Shown here one piece after another: positions 1-11,385 of a stretch of DNA of 13,462 bases. Each line of letters opens with the position of its first letter. Positions within the stretch are counted from its first letter, which is position 1. This stretch comes from Hymenopellis radicata (Eukaryota; Basidiomycota; Agaricomycetes; Agaricales; Physalacriaceae). Both the position numbers and the translations under genes were made by a program. Below the pieces are notes generated by a model. It had not been told where the DNA came from. It saw only the letters and a list, made by a program, of their open reading frames with translations, and ran no database searches. The DNA lies in NCBI GenBank assembly GCA_015501595.1, contig JADNRX010001159.1, forward strand, positions 1 to 13,462, read 5' to 3'.

Positions 1-792
1 GGAAGTCTTACTTCAAATGGCGAGTGTGCTACCGTTACGCAGATCTCCGGCTGGCCCAGATTGTTCGATCTTTTGAATGACCTTTGGACTCCGGATGTCA
101 AGGCCACACAGCTGGTTGAAGTCATCTCTGGTGTCGCGCCCATTCGTTCTGTTGTCAACGTCGGCTCAGGCATCGCGGATCTTGTTCTTTTGCCTATATC
201 GCAGTACAAGAAGGACGGTCGAATTGTGCGCGGGGTACAGAAGGGTGCCACATCGTTTGTCAAGTCCACGGCGATTGAGGCCATCAAGCTTGGAGCGCGG
301 CTGGCCACGGGGACTCAGGTCATTCTAGAGCAGGCAGAAGGGGTTATTGGTGGACAATTCGAGACTCCTGTGACAGCAGAGACGCTCCAATTCCCCATTC
401 TGAACGACGAGTTGCTTGAGGAAGGCTTGGAGCTGGATTCTGACACGTTCAGCAAGTACGCCGAGCAGCCCGCCGATATCAGGAAGGCATGCAGTCGGCG
501 TACAGGAGCCTCCATAAGAACTTCAACTCTGCCGCTCAGACTATTCTGGCCGTACCTATGGAGGTTTACGAGCGCTCTGGGAACGAGGTCTGTTATTTTC
601 TTTTGACGGTAGACGTTGTGCTGAACATTTTGGCAGGGCCCGGTCCGCGCTGTTATTCGCGCCGTCCCATAGCTGTCTTGAAGCCGATGATCGGTGCCAG
701 CGAGGCTGTTAGCAAGACTCTTCTTTGGTCTGCACAACACTCTCGACCCCAATGTACGACAAGACAATCAGGCCAAGTACAAGCAACGTTGA
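1..792 (+). CDS. ATG2: ATG2, C-terminal part (5' truncated by window edge)
   Basis: Autophagy-related protein 2 is a rod-shaped lipid-transfer protein that bridges the ER and the growing phagophore, working with Atg9 and Atg18. Only its conserved C-terminal region is here. The frame is open from base 1. Recognisable blocks include NDLWTPDVKATQ, IADLVLLPISQYKKDGRIVRG and GARLATGTQVILEQAEG, typical of the Atg2 C-terminal domain. An intron at 588-636 (49 bp, GT-AG, branch-like CTGAAC) joins VYERSGNE to GPVRAVIRAVP in phase 0. The last exon ends at TGA 790-792 with the tail DNQAKYKQR. Three single-base shifts break the frame: a missing G near 486 (AAGGGC read as AAGGC), a missing base in the C run near 667, and an extra T near 724-726. 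With these allowed for, homology continues to the stop. The gene converges on RLP24, with 170 bp between the stops. The identification is secure. The frame breaks are more likely sequence errors than decay. Confidence 0.9.
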
Positions 793-962
793 TTGATTGC
801 GCGGGGGTCGCTCACATTAGAGACATGCATTTTCATGATCTCACATCTTCACTATCATTTTTCTAATCAACCATCGTCGTTCTGTAAGCAAGTCATAGCA
901 TCTGTGTATTAGTAGTGTACATGCGGAATAGGCAGAACATGAGTAATCGGAACCAGGAGTCG

Positions 963-1681
963 TCAATCTACATCCATTGTCATTGAGCGACCCTCCCCGC
1001 CGATGAGTGCACTCCGACTCTTTGACGGTACTTTGATTTTTTCGCGTATTTTTGTGGGTTCGGACGTCTCCATTGGTTGTACCAGCGATGAAGACTTTGC
1101 GGCTTCCATCGTCTTTTGCGATGTGTTCTCTGCTTTTCTCGACTTACAGCCATTCTGTCGACGACGTGTCAATACCTGTTAAGAAAATGAAAAAAAGCAG
1201 CGTACCTGTTCTTCCAGAATGCGCGTTCTCTCCGCTGTTTTATCTCGCTGATACGCTTCATACCCTCGATTGTCTTTGCATCAATTCGCGGTCGTTAGCG
1301 GACTGGGATGTTTCTTCGCTTTTCAAAGTCGATTGTAGAGTCCTGGAAGGAATGACGATGTAGACCAACAAAGAGACGGATGAAACGCACAATGGTCATC
1401 TCCTTGCCGGCCGCTTTCCTGAATGCTTTCGTCCACGAACCTTGCGTGGATTACGCTTCATTCTGCGTGGATCGTTATATTCGACATGATGAGCGAGATT
1501 GGGATGCATACTTGAAGTTTTTGTGGCATCTGGATGGAATTAGCAGTGCGATGGGAAAAAGACCTGTGAAAGGCTGACTTTGATGTGCAGAATCGAAGAC
1601 TTTGGCATCGTTGCGGACGAACGCCGAGCCGTGTCCTGGATAGACGCTGGTACTGCAGAAATAGCACTTTTCGATTCTCAT
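963..1681 (-). CDS. RLP24: RLP24, ribosome biogenesis protein (L24e family)
   Basis: Rlp24 is a nucleolar placeholder on pre-60S particles, later exchanged for ribosomal protein eL24 by the AAA ATPase Drg1/Afg2. The start [18 protein letters not shown] at 1681 carries the first CxxC of the L24e zinc ribbon. The second half, RFC...SKCHKNFK, continues across an intron. Five exons are inferred: 1681-1579, 1529-1512 (only 18 nt), 1462-1391, 1342-1206 and 1154-963, with introns of 49, 49, 48 and 51 bp. Later landmarks are [42 protein letters not shown] and the C-terminal [17 protein letters not shown]. Corrected length is about 174 aa, usual for the family (yeast about 199, human about 163). Five single-base indels are needed, near 1594, 1435, 1295, 1275 and 1147, all in or beside short runs of one base. 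Such damage is implausible for an essential gene, so sequence error is preferred. It shares a 64 bp divergent promoter with VPS55. Confidence 0.88.
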
Positions 1682-1745
1682 GGCGGAGGGAAGAAAAAGG
1701 TACCTTAGGGGCAGCACAGCCACCTCCCAGTTGCACAGAACCACG
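1682..1745. promoter_or_regulatory. 64 bp divergent promoter, RLP24 / VPS55
   Basis: This is the whole space between the RLP24 and VPS55 start codons, so both promoters and both 5' leaders must lie in it or overlap the neighbouring exons. It contains a purine-rich stretch (GGAGGGAAGAAAAAGG) and ends with AACCACG directly before the VPS55 ATG. No TATA box is obvious. Promoter function is inferred from gene layout only. Confidence 0.5.
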
Positions 1746-2288
1746 ATGGCCGCGGGTCTCAAGAGTGAGTTTGACTTGCCACTGCTTGTCGCCGTCGCTA
1801 ATGTCCTCCAGCCGTCATCTTACTTTCCTTCGTGCTCGCTGTCGGATTCCTGCTTCATTATCCTTTCCTGCGCTCTATGGCATAACTGGCTCCCATTGCT
1901 CGTCGGTCAGTGTGTCCTCGCATCGACGACGTGCTCAGTGCTCATCGTCGTGTATAGCGCTGACCTTCGTGCTTGCACCTCTTCCCAATGCCCTATTCTC
2001 ACATTGTGGCGCCGACGACTTTGCCGGGAGCTACGAGGGCGGTGGGCCGGTTGATCTCGGTCGCTTCATCACTTCAGTCGTCGTCGTGACTGGCTTCGCG
2101 CTGCCCGTAGTGTTGGCCCACTCGAATGTTATCACAACAGGCGCTTGTGCCATGTCAATCATCGGTGGAGGGTGCGTTTTCCTTCAACAGCTTTTGGACT
2201 ATCGGCTCACGTAACCCGCAGGCTTGTATATGGTACAATATTGGCCTACTCTGCCGCCTTCAAACAGGACGAGTCGGAGTTTGACTAG
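1746..2288 (+). CDS. VPS55: VPS55, vacuolar protein sorting protein 55
   Basis: Vps55 is a small four-helix membrane protein (related to animal LEPROT/OB-RGRP) that works with Vps68 on late endosomes in sorting to the vacuole. Four exons are inferred: 1746-1764, 1812-1905, 1958-2171 and 2222-2288, with introns of 47, 52 and 50 bp. The product begins MAAGLKT and [13 protein letters not shown]. It then runs through [71 protein letters not shown] and [10 protein letters not shown], ending KQDESEFD. The motifs LSCAL, LAPLPN and TGFALPVVL are diagnostic. Corrected length is about 130 aa (yeast 140). One extra C near 1853 (CTGCTTC) breaks the frame between GFL and FIILSCAL. Both sides are well conserved, so I treat it as an error. 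The start ATG sits in the ACCACGATGG context shared with SRP54 and PAC3. Confidence 0.9.
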
Positions 2289-2390
2289 AACGTTCTCTAT
2301 GTATTACCACACATCCGTGTCCATATATCTAATTCAAATACGACAAGTGTATCGTTTCAGAATGCAGGACTCGAGGCTCGTATTATGGCT

Positions 2391-3792
2391 CTATTGAAAG
2401 CGTTTCGATGCATGTACAATATTAATGCGAGTCATTAAACGCGCTTCCGGATTGTAGAGAACTTGCTGCGCCTCAGTGATGAGTTTATCGACGCGGTCCG
2501 GAAGTTCGCAGGTAAGAAAGAGAGGGCGCAACGCTGGAAGGAAGAGCTCATAATCCATCCACTGGAGTTGTCCGACAGTAAGAGACACGCTCTCTTTTGG
2601 GCTCGTTTAGTGCCGTTCGCGCAGACACAACGCGACTCACCTTCTGGCCAAAATCCGACAGGTATATTTCCGTTCCGTTTAACGACATTTTCGAACCGTC
2701 CAGTAGAAACAACAATGTCGTGTAGGCGCGCCGGTACCGTGGGATCAACGCCGTGTCTCTGCAAGCACGTCGTGTAGACTTGCCAAAGCGCATACCACGT
2801 CGACACGTCTATGTGTGGCGCCACTCCATCGGCTGGCGTATAGAGCGGTGTCAGTTCCGATTCGATGAGTATCACGAGGCCCCCCGTCGCAGAACGCGTG
2901 AAATTTCACGTATGAGCTGGGAGTAGTCCCGGATCTTTTAGAAGCAAGCGTTCATGATTCGCGGACGAGCCTGAAAGATTTACCTACCCCAGTGAACATG
3001 GATCGCGCGTGAACGAGGTCAAAGTATTCATCGGAATATGGAATGTTGACGCGGTCTTCCTCGAGATTGTAGAGTTCAAAGCTGGTTTTGTTGGGGTAAG
3101 GGCTCGAGAAGGTAGGGACGTGACCGGTGTTCTTACGTGCAATTGGGAGGGACGTCTCTAGATGCACGACGGTATATATCAGTGAACGGCACGAAACGGC
3201 GATACAAGGTGAACTTACCGAGGCTGTATCGGTGCCAAGTCAACTCCAATCACTTCGGCACGCGGAAACTCGTCTGCCATCTCGACAGCCCTTCACACGG
3301 CGTCAGAAACTTGTCCAGTATAAACATGTTCGCGTCTACATACCATAAGCCCCCTCCAGTGCCCAGATCCAAGACTTTGAAAGCGCGGTTACTGTAAGCT
3401 TTGAGTCTTGTGATTATGAGAAGGAAGGCCTCACTTCGCCGCTGTTGCCCAAACTGCAGCGCCTCTTTCACGGGCCCAACATAATTGCGCCCGTCGAGTA
3501 CGAACTTGAGCATCCTATGATGTAGTTCCGAACGCTATAAACGACGTGTCGCGTTCACATCGGCGTTCCAGTTTTGCGGACAACACTGACCTTCACTTCA
3601 TCCTCATCGGCACTGTGAAGGCAGAGAAACAGGCGTTAACATGCGTTAGCCAAGAGGATTGGACACACACGGGAGCATATATGTCGTGTTCAAAGTGTTC
3701 AACTGTCGCCCATGGACTTGACGAAAGAAAGCAGAGTCGTCGTCGCCGACATAGAAAACGTCGTCATCGCTGTCGGGGCGCGTCGACGACAT
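2391..3792 (-). CDS. SAM-dependent methyltransferase, LaeA/TAM-like
   Basis: Class I S-adenosylmethionine methyltransferase of the type expanded in basidiomycetes, loosely like LaeA. The substrate cannot be told from sequence. Eight exons are inferred: 3792-3671, 3612-3591 (22 nt), 3534-3344, 3290-3219, 3157-3137 (21 nt), 3081-2988, 2934-2641 and 2593-2391, with introns of 47-61 bp. The N terminus is acidic (PDSDDDVFYVGDDDS), followed by TTYMLPADEDEVK and HHRMLKFVLDG. SAM motif I is VLDLGTGGGLW (about residues 102-112), then VEMADEFPRAEVIGVDLAP and the post-I block PPNCTFELYNLEED. PYSDEYFDLVHARSM and the LRPGGLVILIE strand follow, then GNIPVGFWPE and QLQWMDYELFLPAL. It ends INIVHASKRFQ. About 339 aa, or 327 if a further 36-nt intron at 3434-3399 is real. 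One missing C near 2886 turns RPGG out of frame. An in-frame upstream ATG at 3840 is possible, but 3792 fits the family's usual start. Confidence 0.85.
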
Positions 3793-4257
3793 ACATGCAC
3801 CAAGGACAGAGTTTACATAGTAGGTGTCGCGACAGAGCAAGCCCTTTTGAGTGCCGAATCGGAAAAGCGAAGGTACCTATTGCATGTTAAGTCTATTGGT
3901 CATGTCACACTTTTCCCGCCTATAATAGGTTAACAGTGAGCTCACCACATCATGGCATCATTTTATGATGGTCGAATAAGTTGATTTCGAGCTCCGGCAA
4001 TGGTAAATTTACACTATTCGGAGGAAAGCCATGCGAGATCGCGTCGGCGCCACGGTCTCGATTCTCTGGACGTGACAAGCTTTGTGCAGGACTCGCCTCA
4101 TGTAGCTAGTGCAAAGAAGTTCATCATCGGGGAAATCTCAATACTGCTTTCCGCTTCCCTGTGTAAAAGTTGCGTCTACTGCCACCGAGCCGAGCAAGAA
4201 CACAAGGTAACGACACCTCGCCAGCTACAGAACGTGGCGCAATTGCCATTTGCACTG
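3793..4257. other. 465 bp gene-free spacer upstream of the methyltransferase
   Basis: Both flanking genes are on the minus strand, so this holds the methyltransferase promoter and the SPT8 3' end. Open frames on either strand lack recognisable domains or family matches, so none is called. It contains a TATA-like element at 3919-3929 and a short perfect inverted repeat at 3956-3970 (CATCAT, 3 nt, ATGATG). No tRNA-like B box was seen. Confidence 0.5.
3919..3929 (-). promoter_or_regulatory. Possible TATA element of the methyltransferase gene
   Basis: Read on the minus strand this is CCTATTATAGG, a TATA-like core about 127 bp upstream of the chosen ATG at 3792. It is nearly palindromic. The spacing would suit a transcript with a leader of roughly 90-100 nt. 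No other strong AT-rich core was seen in this spacer. Function is a guess from sequence and position. Confidence 0.3.
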
Positions 4258-6524
4258 CTATGGAACATGTTTTATGTCGTGTACAAAGACGGTCCGAGTG
4301 GACTCTCCATGCCACCCGCGATTGCTACTGGCGCTCACCAAGAAACGACATCCAGGATCCACAACTGTTGAAATCAGATCAATAAACCGAACTGATGAAA
4401 CTATGGCCTACGTACGGAGGTTGGAAATATATCCACCATGGTGTCCAGGAATAATCTTAAATTGCACCCCGCTCTTCGGCTTGCTTGAGTCGGAATCTAC
4501 GGCATCGACATTCCAAAGCCGCAAGTTATCAATAGAAGCACTGTCACGGCGGTCAGAGATCTCTTCAATCTTTCGACAGAAGCGAGACTTGCCAAGCGAT
4601 ATGCTTGTTATCAGGAAACGCAACGACACATGACACCACCCCGGAGCTAGCTGGATTTCTCAATGTTTTCAGAAGTCTAGGGGTGTTGCTGGGAGCCGAA
4701 CGACCCAGCTGGCGAACATCCCAGACGTCAATGGTCCCATTGCGTCTTCCGGCATATATGCGCCCTCCATCTGGGGACCAGCAAGCCTACAATCCATCAG
4801 AATCATGGAATAGAGACTCTTGCATTCATAACTCACTGATAGACACCAGGGAGGAGTCTTTTCATTCATCCAGAGCCTTCCAACTCCGGCTCCCGGTGTA
4901 TTGACACGTTTATCCCAGAGAACTATTTGACCGTCAATAGCGGCAGTCATCAGGGTATCCGGAGAAAATATTGAGTAGTAATCGGACGTGAGTACTGGTG
5001 GCGCATTCTTGGGTGGCGCAATGCCTCCAATGTTGGGGCGTTGCTGCTGCTGTATTTGAGGAGCAGTAGCTACTGGAGGGCCAGTGACGAAAGAAGAGGA
5101 TGGCTTGGCTGTATTGCTAGGTGGTCCCTCCGGCTCGTCGAAAAGGTCGTCAAAAGAACCATCGTCTGACCCTCCCTCCCCGTCAGGAGCAGATGACTGA
5201 GGCGGCGCCTTATCTGTCGCCGGATTTTCGTTGACACCGACGGAGCTTTGTAGTGGGTCTGATTTCACAAGATTACTGGAACTTGTAGTAGGATGAACGA
5301 CGTTCATTGGCCGTACAGCGATCGCAGTAAGCTGAGCTCCATGAGCAGTAAATGTTCTTGTCCGCTGACCGGTGTTTAGATCCCAATGCTACAAAAGGAT
5401 TAGTTCTCGGTCACGCTTAGAGCGAAAAAAATTAAATTGATTGAATTGACTGACGATGGCATCTCCATCCCATCCCGCGCTGAAGAAGGACTTCTCATCA
5501 TGATCTAGGGCTAGAGCAGACACAGGGCGACGATGGCCTTGCATGGTGTAACATAAAGTTCCAGGATCGTGTCGTACCGTAAACAGATTAATGGCCCCAT
5601 TCTAGGTCTCTAGTTTAGTGCGTGTCAATGGCAGCACGGAAAAATACACGTACTTCGCTTCCGGCAAGGGCCCACAGCGCGTCAGAGTGTATTGCGAGAC
5701 TAGTCACCGATGATAGGGACGACTCCTCGTCAACAGACGATCCTGAAGGATTCGGAGGTGTCGGGTTTTCCCACCAGAAGCGAAGTTGACCGGATTTCAG
5801 AATTCCTTCTACGACCCCAGCATGGTGTCTCTGAGGGGCCGTCAGGAAATTCTTGCCGTTTACAGCAGGGAAAATATCATAGTTTCTGATGTAGCCGTCG
5901 TCGGCACCGGTTAGAAGATGGGACATGCAATAGGAAGAGGCTAAAGCGTGGATTGGGACAGGATGAGGAAGGGCACAGACGGCTTCTACGACACATGAAC
6001 GGTATGTAGGTGCCGAAGGTCCGAGTGGGAAGACCAGGGCCCGTTTGCGTTTGGTAGCCGGAGACAAAGACCGTTTGCGAACGCGTGGTGGGGAGGGCGC
6101 GGCAGCTTTGTGGCGCAGGTTCAGGCCGATGCTGAATTAGGCAATAAACTTTGCATACCATACGCTTGTGACTGTTTGGACACAGAGTCTGCAGGCACTG
6201 GTGGGGCAGATGGCAGCGGCTGGTCCACCGCCATCTGGTTCTGCGCTGCCTCGGATCCATCCTCGTCGTCGTTGTCAGAATCGTCGCTGCCACCGCCGCC
6301 GCTGGTAGTATCCTTGCACACAGTGAACAAGAGTCCTGGAGCAGATAAATAACAACACAGACTTCGTCGCCCTCTTCGGTAGCCTCATCCACATCGTTTA
6401 TTGCCTCCATTAATTCCTCGTCAATATCGCCATCGGCGTCGCCGTCCGCGTCGGCATCCGCATCGACCTCGTCATCAAATTCGTTATCTTCGAGAGCGTC
6501 GTCGTCGGTGTCCGAGAGAGCCAT
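4258..6524 (-). CDS. SPT8: SPT8, SAGA complex WD40 subunit
   Basis: Spt8 is the SAGA coactivator subunit that binds TBP and helps deliver it to promoters. Eight exons are inferred: 6524-6363, 6312-6159, 6105-5654, 5601-5455, 5388-4837, 4786-4593, 4540-4416 and 4364-4258. They sum to 1893 nt (630 aa) with no frame break. Residues 1-100 are acidic and low-complexity (DEVDADADADGDADGD), then a basic patch RVRKRSLSPATKRKR (about 114-128). WD-repeat sequence follows: LLTGADDGYIRNYDIF (about 170-185), TAPQRHHAGVVEG, GQLRFWWENP, FFSAGWDGDAIHWDLNTGQ (about 295-313). A Ser/Pro/acidic insert (about 335-435, FDDLFDEPEG) separates these from IDGQIVLWDKR, RIYAGRRNGTIDVWDVRQLG, SIDNLRLWNV and PGHHGGYIS. 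The conserved C terminus is FLVSASSNRGWHGESTRTVF. One intron (4592-4541) uses a GC donor. It is divergent from SRP54 by 68 bp. Identification rests on remembered Spt8 signature blocks. Confidence 0.9.
4541..4592 (-). other. Non-canonical GC-AG intron in SPT8
   Basis: This 52 bp intron begins GCAAGT and ends GTGACAG, with CTGAC near the 3' end as branch site. Removing it joins ...DNKHIAC to ASIDNLRLWNV, giving a continuous WD40 strand. Using the nearby GT inside GCAAGT instead puts a stop a few codons into the next exon. GC-AG is a known minority U2-type class, and GCAAGT is its favoured donor. Confidence 0.75.
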
Positions 6525-6592
6525 GATGATGGTGGACGCTCATCGAAATCCGAGTCCGCTTTTGGTCGTTCACTCATCTGCCCCTGACCACG
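6525..6592. promoter_or_regulatory. 68 bp divergent promoter, SPT8 / SRP54
   Basis: This is the full space between the SPT8 and SRP54 start codons. It carries CGCTCATCGAAATCCGAG in the middle and a pyrimidine-rich run (CTCATCTGCCCC) just before GACCACG and the SRP54 ATG. No TATA element is visible. Promoter function is inferred from divergent gene layout. Confidence 0.5.
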
Positions 6593-8771
<2,179 letters not shown>

Positions 8772-9098
8772 TTAAGCCAGGCACATTTGTACAAAAATGT
8801 ATAACAAGAGCGACTTCTGAATCCATTTTGGATTGCTGGGGTTTGTGCAAGGTAAACTCTGGTCTCTGTGGAATCCCCGCGAAGTCGCTCTGCAATCTTA
8901 ATTGCACCCTGGTTGCACGACAGACGGCAAGACGAGATTTCCACTGGATTGTCGGCGCTAAGTACTTAAGAGCCTGTTATTCTTGGTCTCCGGATGCGGA
9001 TCTGACGACGGGGCCGAGACCGCCGTGTGGACAGACTTAGATGGTCACGCTTACAGCCGAGGTACTTAGGATTGGTTCAACGACGACTACGTCTGCCC
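8772..9098. other. 327 bp spacer between SRP54 and the exchange-factor gene
   Basis: The left part is the SRP54 3' region: TTAATTAAGCC after the stop and the AT-rich ACAAAAATGTATAAC, plausible for 3' processing. The right end, from about 9070, may hold coding sequence of the exchange-factor gene (DWFNDDYVCPW in one frame). Nothing else is recognisable between 8830 and 9000 apart from a donor-like AAGGTAAAC near 8850. Confidence 0.45.
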
Positions 9099-11385
9099 AT
9101 GGAACCTCCTCTACCAGCCAGGTCTCCTCTAAGACCACCGCCACCGCCAAAGCAGCAGCGCTCGACGACGCCTGAGGTATCGTCGACGCCTCCCCCTTCC
9201 AAGCGAAATCATGCGATAACAGGAACTCCTCGCATCCGAGAAAGCATATGCATCGGATTTGGCGCTAGTCAGGCAGGTGCACATACCACTGGCACTAGGT
9301 ACGCTGTCCTCCAGACAGTCTGCATGGTGCTAACGCGCGTACAGGCCAGCCAATTCAGCTCGCTTCCACGTTACTCACCTCTACCGTGGAAGCCCCGATG
9401 ACCGCTGAGATTGCAAGATAATATTCAGCAACATCGTACAGGTCTCTCAATTTTGCGGACAAGTTCTGTGAGGCCGCTACAGGCTGCCATAGACTCGGAT
9501 ACAGTCGGCGCGCTTTTTCTAGAGTCAATTCCAGACATGGAGCGCCCGTACAAGGTCTACATCTCGAAACATGAGACGGCGGCCAATCACTTCCACTCTC
9601 TCCCCATCAGCACCCGCGCTCAGCGCATACCATACCCAGACGCGCACCATTGCCTCATCCTTTCGCATGCCTGGGATCTAAATTCAATGCTCATCAAGCC
9701 AGTACAGCGCCTCCTCAAATACCCCTCTTACTTGGTACCATATATGACGAGACCCCCAACGTCCATTCAGATAAGGAGAATCTCGACTCGCTAGAGACGC
9801 TGTTCAGAGCCTCGCTCACCGCGTAAATGAAGAACGACGCCGAGCGGAGATAGTGAAGGACGTCCCTGAAGCGCACGAAACAAGGACCTTCTCGTGCGTA
9901 TCAAAAAACCTGAAAGCCTGTCCCTCCCCCCGACTCGGACGAGTCACTGCGGGTATTCCCACTTGCACAATCAAGCTCCTGCAGACACAGTCAATTTACC
10001 AACCAGCTCGCACAAAACGTTCTGCAGTGGTCTCACTCAGTAACAGCGTGCACCAGCCAGCTTCACGTGTTTGCGCTCTCCTTCGCCAATGTCATCGGCC
10101 TCTCGCCTGATGTCCAATCCGATGCGTTCGACGCGTTTCTCTCCGCCATTACCGACCAATTGCTACCACATACAACCACTTTATTCCAACATCTATCAGA
10201 CTCGCTTCTGACCCCACTCTCTCAACTTCTGGACACTCTCAACAATCCTTTACATCTCCTTGAAACTCTACAGACCACACTCTTACCCTTGCACACACAC
10301 CTCATACACATGCCCTATTCGCCTAAGAATCGGCCTCCGCCTGAGCTCATCAAAGCCTCCGCCGAATACCTGGCTCTGCGCAGTAAGCTCTCTGAAGAGC
10401 TTCCCGTTTATCTGACCATGACTGAGCGTGTCTTGGCCGGGTCTCTTTTACGCCTAGCGCGAATACAGACGGATTTCTGGCAGCGGACAAAGCCATATAT
10501 GGTCCGAGCTATGGACATTGCTCCGCGTTGAAGGGGACGATCTTGAGACCGGAAACACCGTCCAGGTTTGGTGGCAGAGATGGGAGGAAGTTGATACTAT
10601 TACGTCGCGTTTGCGGCTAGTACAACACGCGTCGATGAGCCCACCCACGCCCGCCGGCATCCGAACATCACCACCCGCGGTCCAAGTCGATTTCTTCCCG
10701 CACTTCCGCATCCTCTTCGTCCCTATCCAATACCACAACGGCAGTCAGCAGCCTCTTGTCATCCTTGGAGCCTGTCAGAGCACAATCTTTACCACCACCG
10801 GCCACGGCCAAACTGTCTACGACAAATATCACATCCAAGGGCCAAAAGCTCGGTACGGAGTACGAGTATGACTTTGGATATGACTACGTGACCGCGGTAG
10901 GCAGCCCGCTAAGCGCGCTTAGCCCCAAGAAGTCCAAGAGTAAAAACCCGGCGTCCGTCCCACTTCCAGCGGATCTCCAACCGATATCCACCACAAGCTG
11001 AGTTTCCGAAGAAAGTTATCGGACTCTGCTATGCAGGAGAAGGCACAGGATGCAACTGTATTCAGTGCGATCTGTGTATGCTTTCGAGCCTCCTCCCGAT
11101 CCCCGCGTGACGTCTGGCAAGAAGTCGAAGACTGCCACCTACATCTACGACTCGTATCCGTTCCTGGCGTTGAAGAATGGGGAGATCTTTGATGTCATCA
11201 AAGAGGCTGGACACCCCAGGGATCATCTTAGTCGTGGTCTCATGCTCTACGTCGACGATGGGGCGTCCGACGAACCCGATGCTTTGCTCTTAGTGCGGAG
11301 GAAGGCGCCGTCCCGCTCGAAAGGGAAGAACGCTGAGGTTGGTTGGGCACTTGCCAGTTACCTGCAGCCTTCAGACACTTCATAG
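9099..11385 (+). CDS. Rho-family guanine nucleotide exchange factor with DH, BAR and SH3-like domains, heavily frameshifted
   Basis: Resembles fungal Tuba/Gef1-type exchange factors, which activate Cdc42 or related GTPases at sites of polarised growth. A proline-rich start (PPPPPKQQ, SSTPPPSKR) leads into the DH domain: ELLASEKAYASDLALVRQVH (from about 9223), TAEIA, IIFSNIVQVSQF, VGALFLESIPDMERPYKVYI, SHAWDLNSMLIKPVQRLLKYP, DETPNVHSDKENL and AHRVNEERRRAEIVKDV (to about 9862). The BAR-like region runs from NQLAQNVLQWSHSV (about 10000) through FALSFANVIGLSPDVQSD, YLTMTERVLAGSLLRLARIQ and LWTLLRVEGDDLE to about 10620. A Ser/Pro linker precedes the SH3-like end: LYSVRSVYAFEPPP, YPFLALKNGEIFDVIKEAGH, VGWALASYLQPSD. 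One intron at 9299-9344 (46 bp, branch GCTAAC) fits. About 15 single-base shifts are needed, so the gene is either an inactive copy or poorly sequenced. The true start is uncertain and may lie near 9070 or further upstream. Stop TAG 11383-11385. Confidence 0.75.

Noticed and set aside
4258..4364. Minus-strand stretch resembling methyltransferase exon 1 (both contain CTTTG.ACACGACATA), suggesting a decayed tandem duplicate
   Set aside because: It reads through cleanly as the last SPT8 exon (FLVSASSNRGWHGESTRTVF), so the likeness is chance.
4000..4371. Plus-strand open frame of about 120 codons
   Set aside because: It overlaps the SPT8 3' exon on the opposite strand, has no recognisable domain, and its composition looks random.
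4669..4836. Apparent frameshift in SPT8 after PPWCLS
   Set aside because: A 50 bp GT-AG intron (4836-4787) explains it fully, joining to ACWSPDGGRIYAG.
5877..6362. Long open frame running on from the SPT8 acidic N terminus
   Set aside because: Beyond 6362 it reads through an intron and then out of frame. The conserved SPT8 sequence continues in other frames after splicing.
9027..9401. Single long plus-strand frame over the start of the exchange-factor gene as one exon
   Set aside because: After about 9218 this frame loses homology. The DH sequence continues one base over, and 9299-9344 is an intron.
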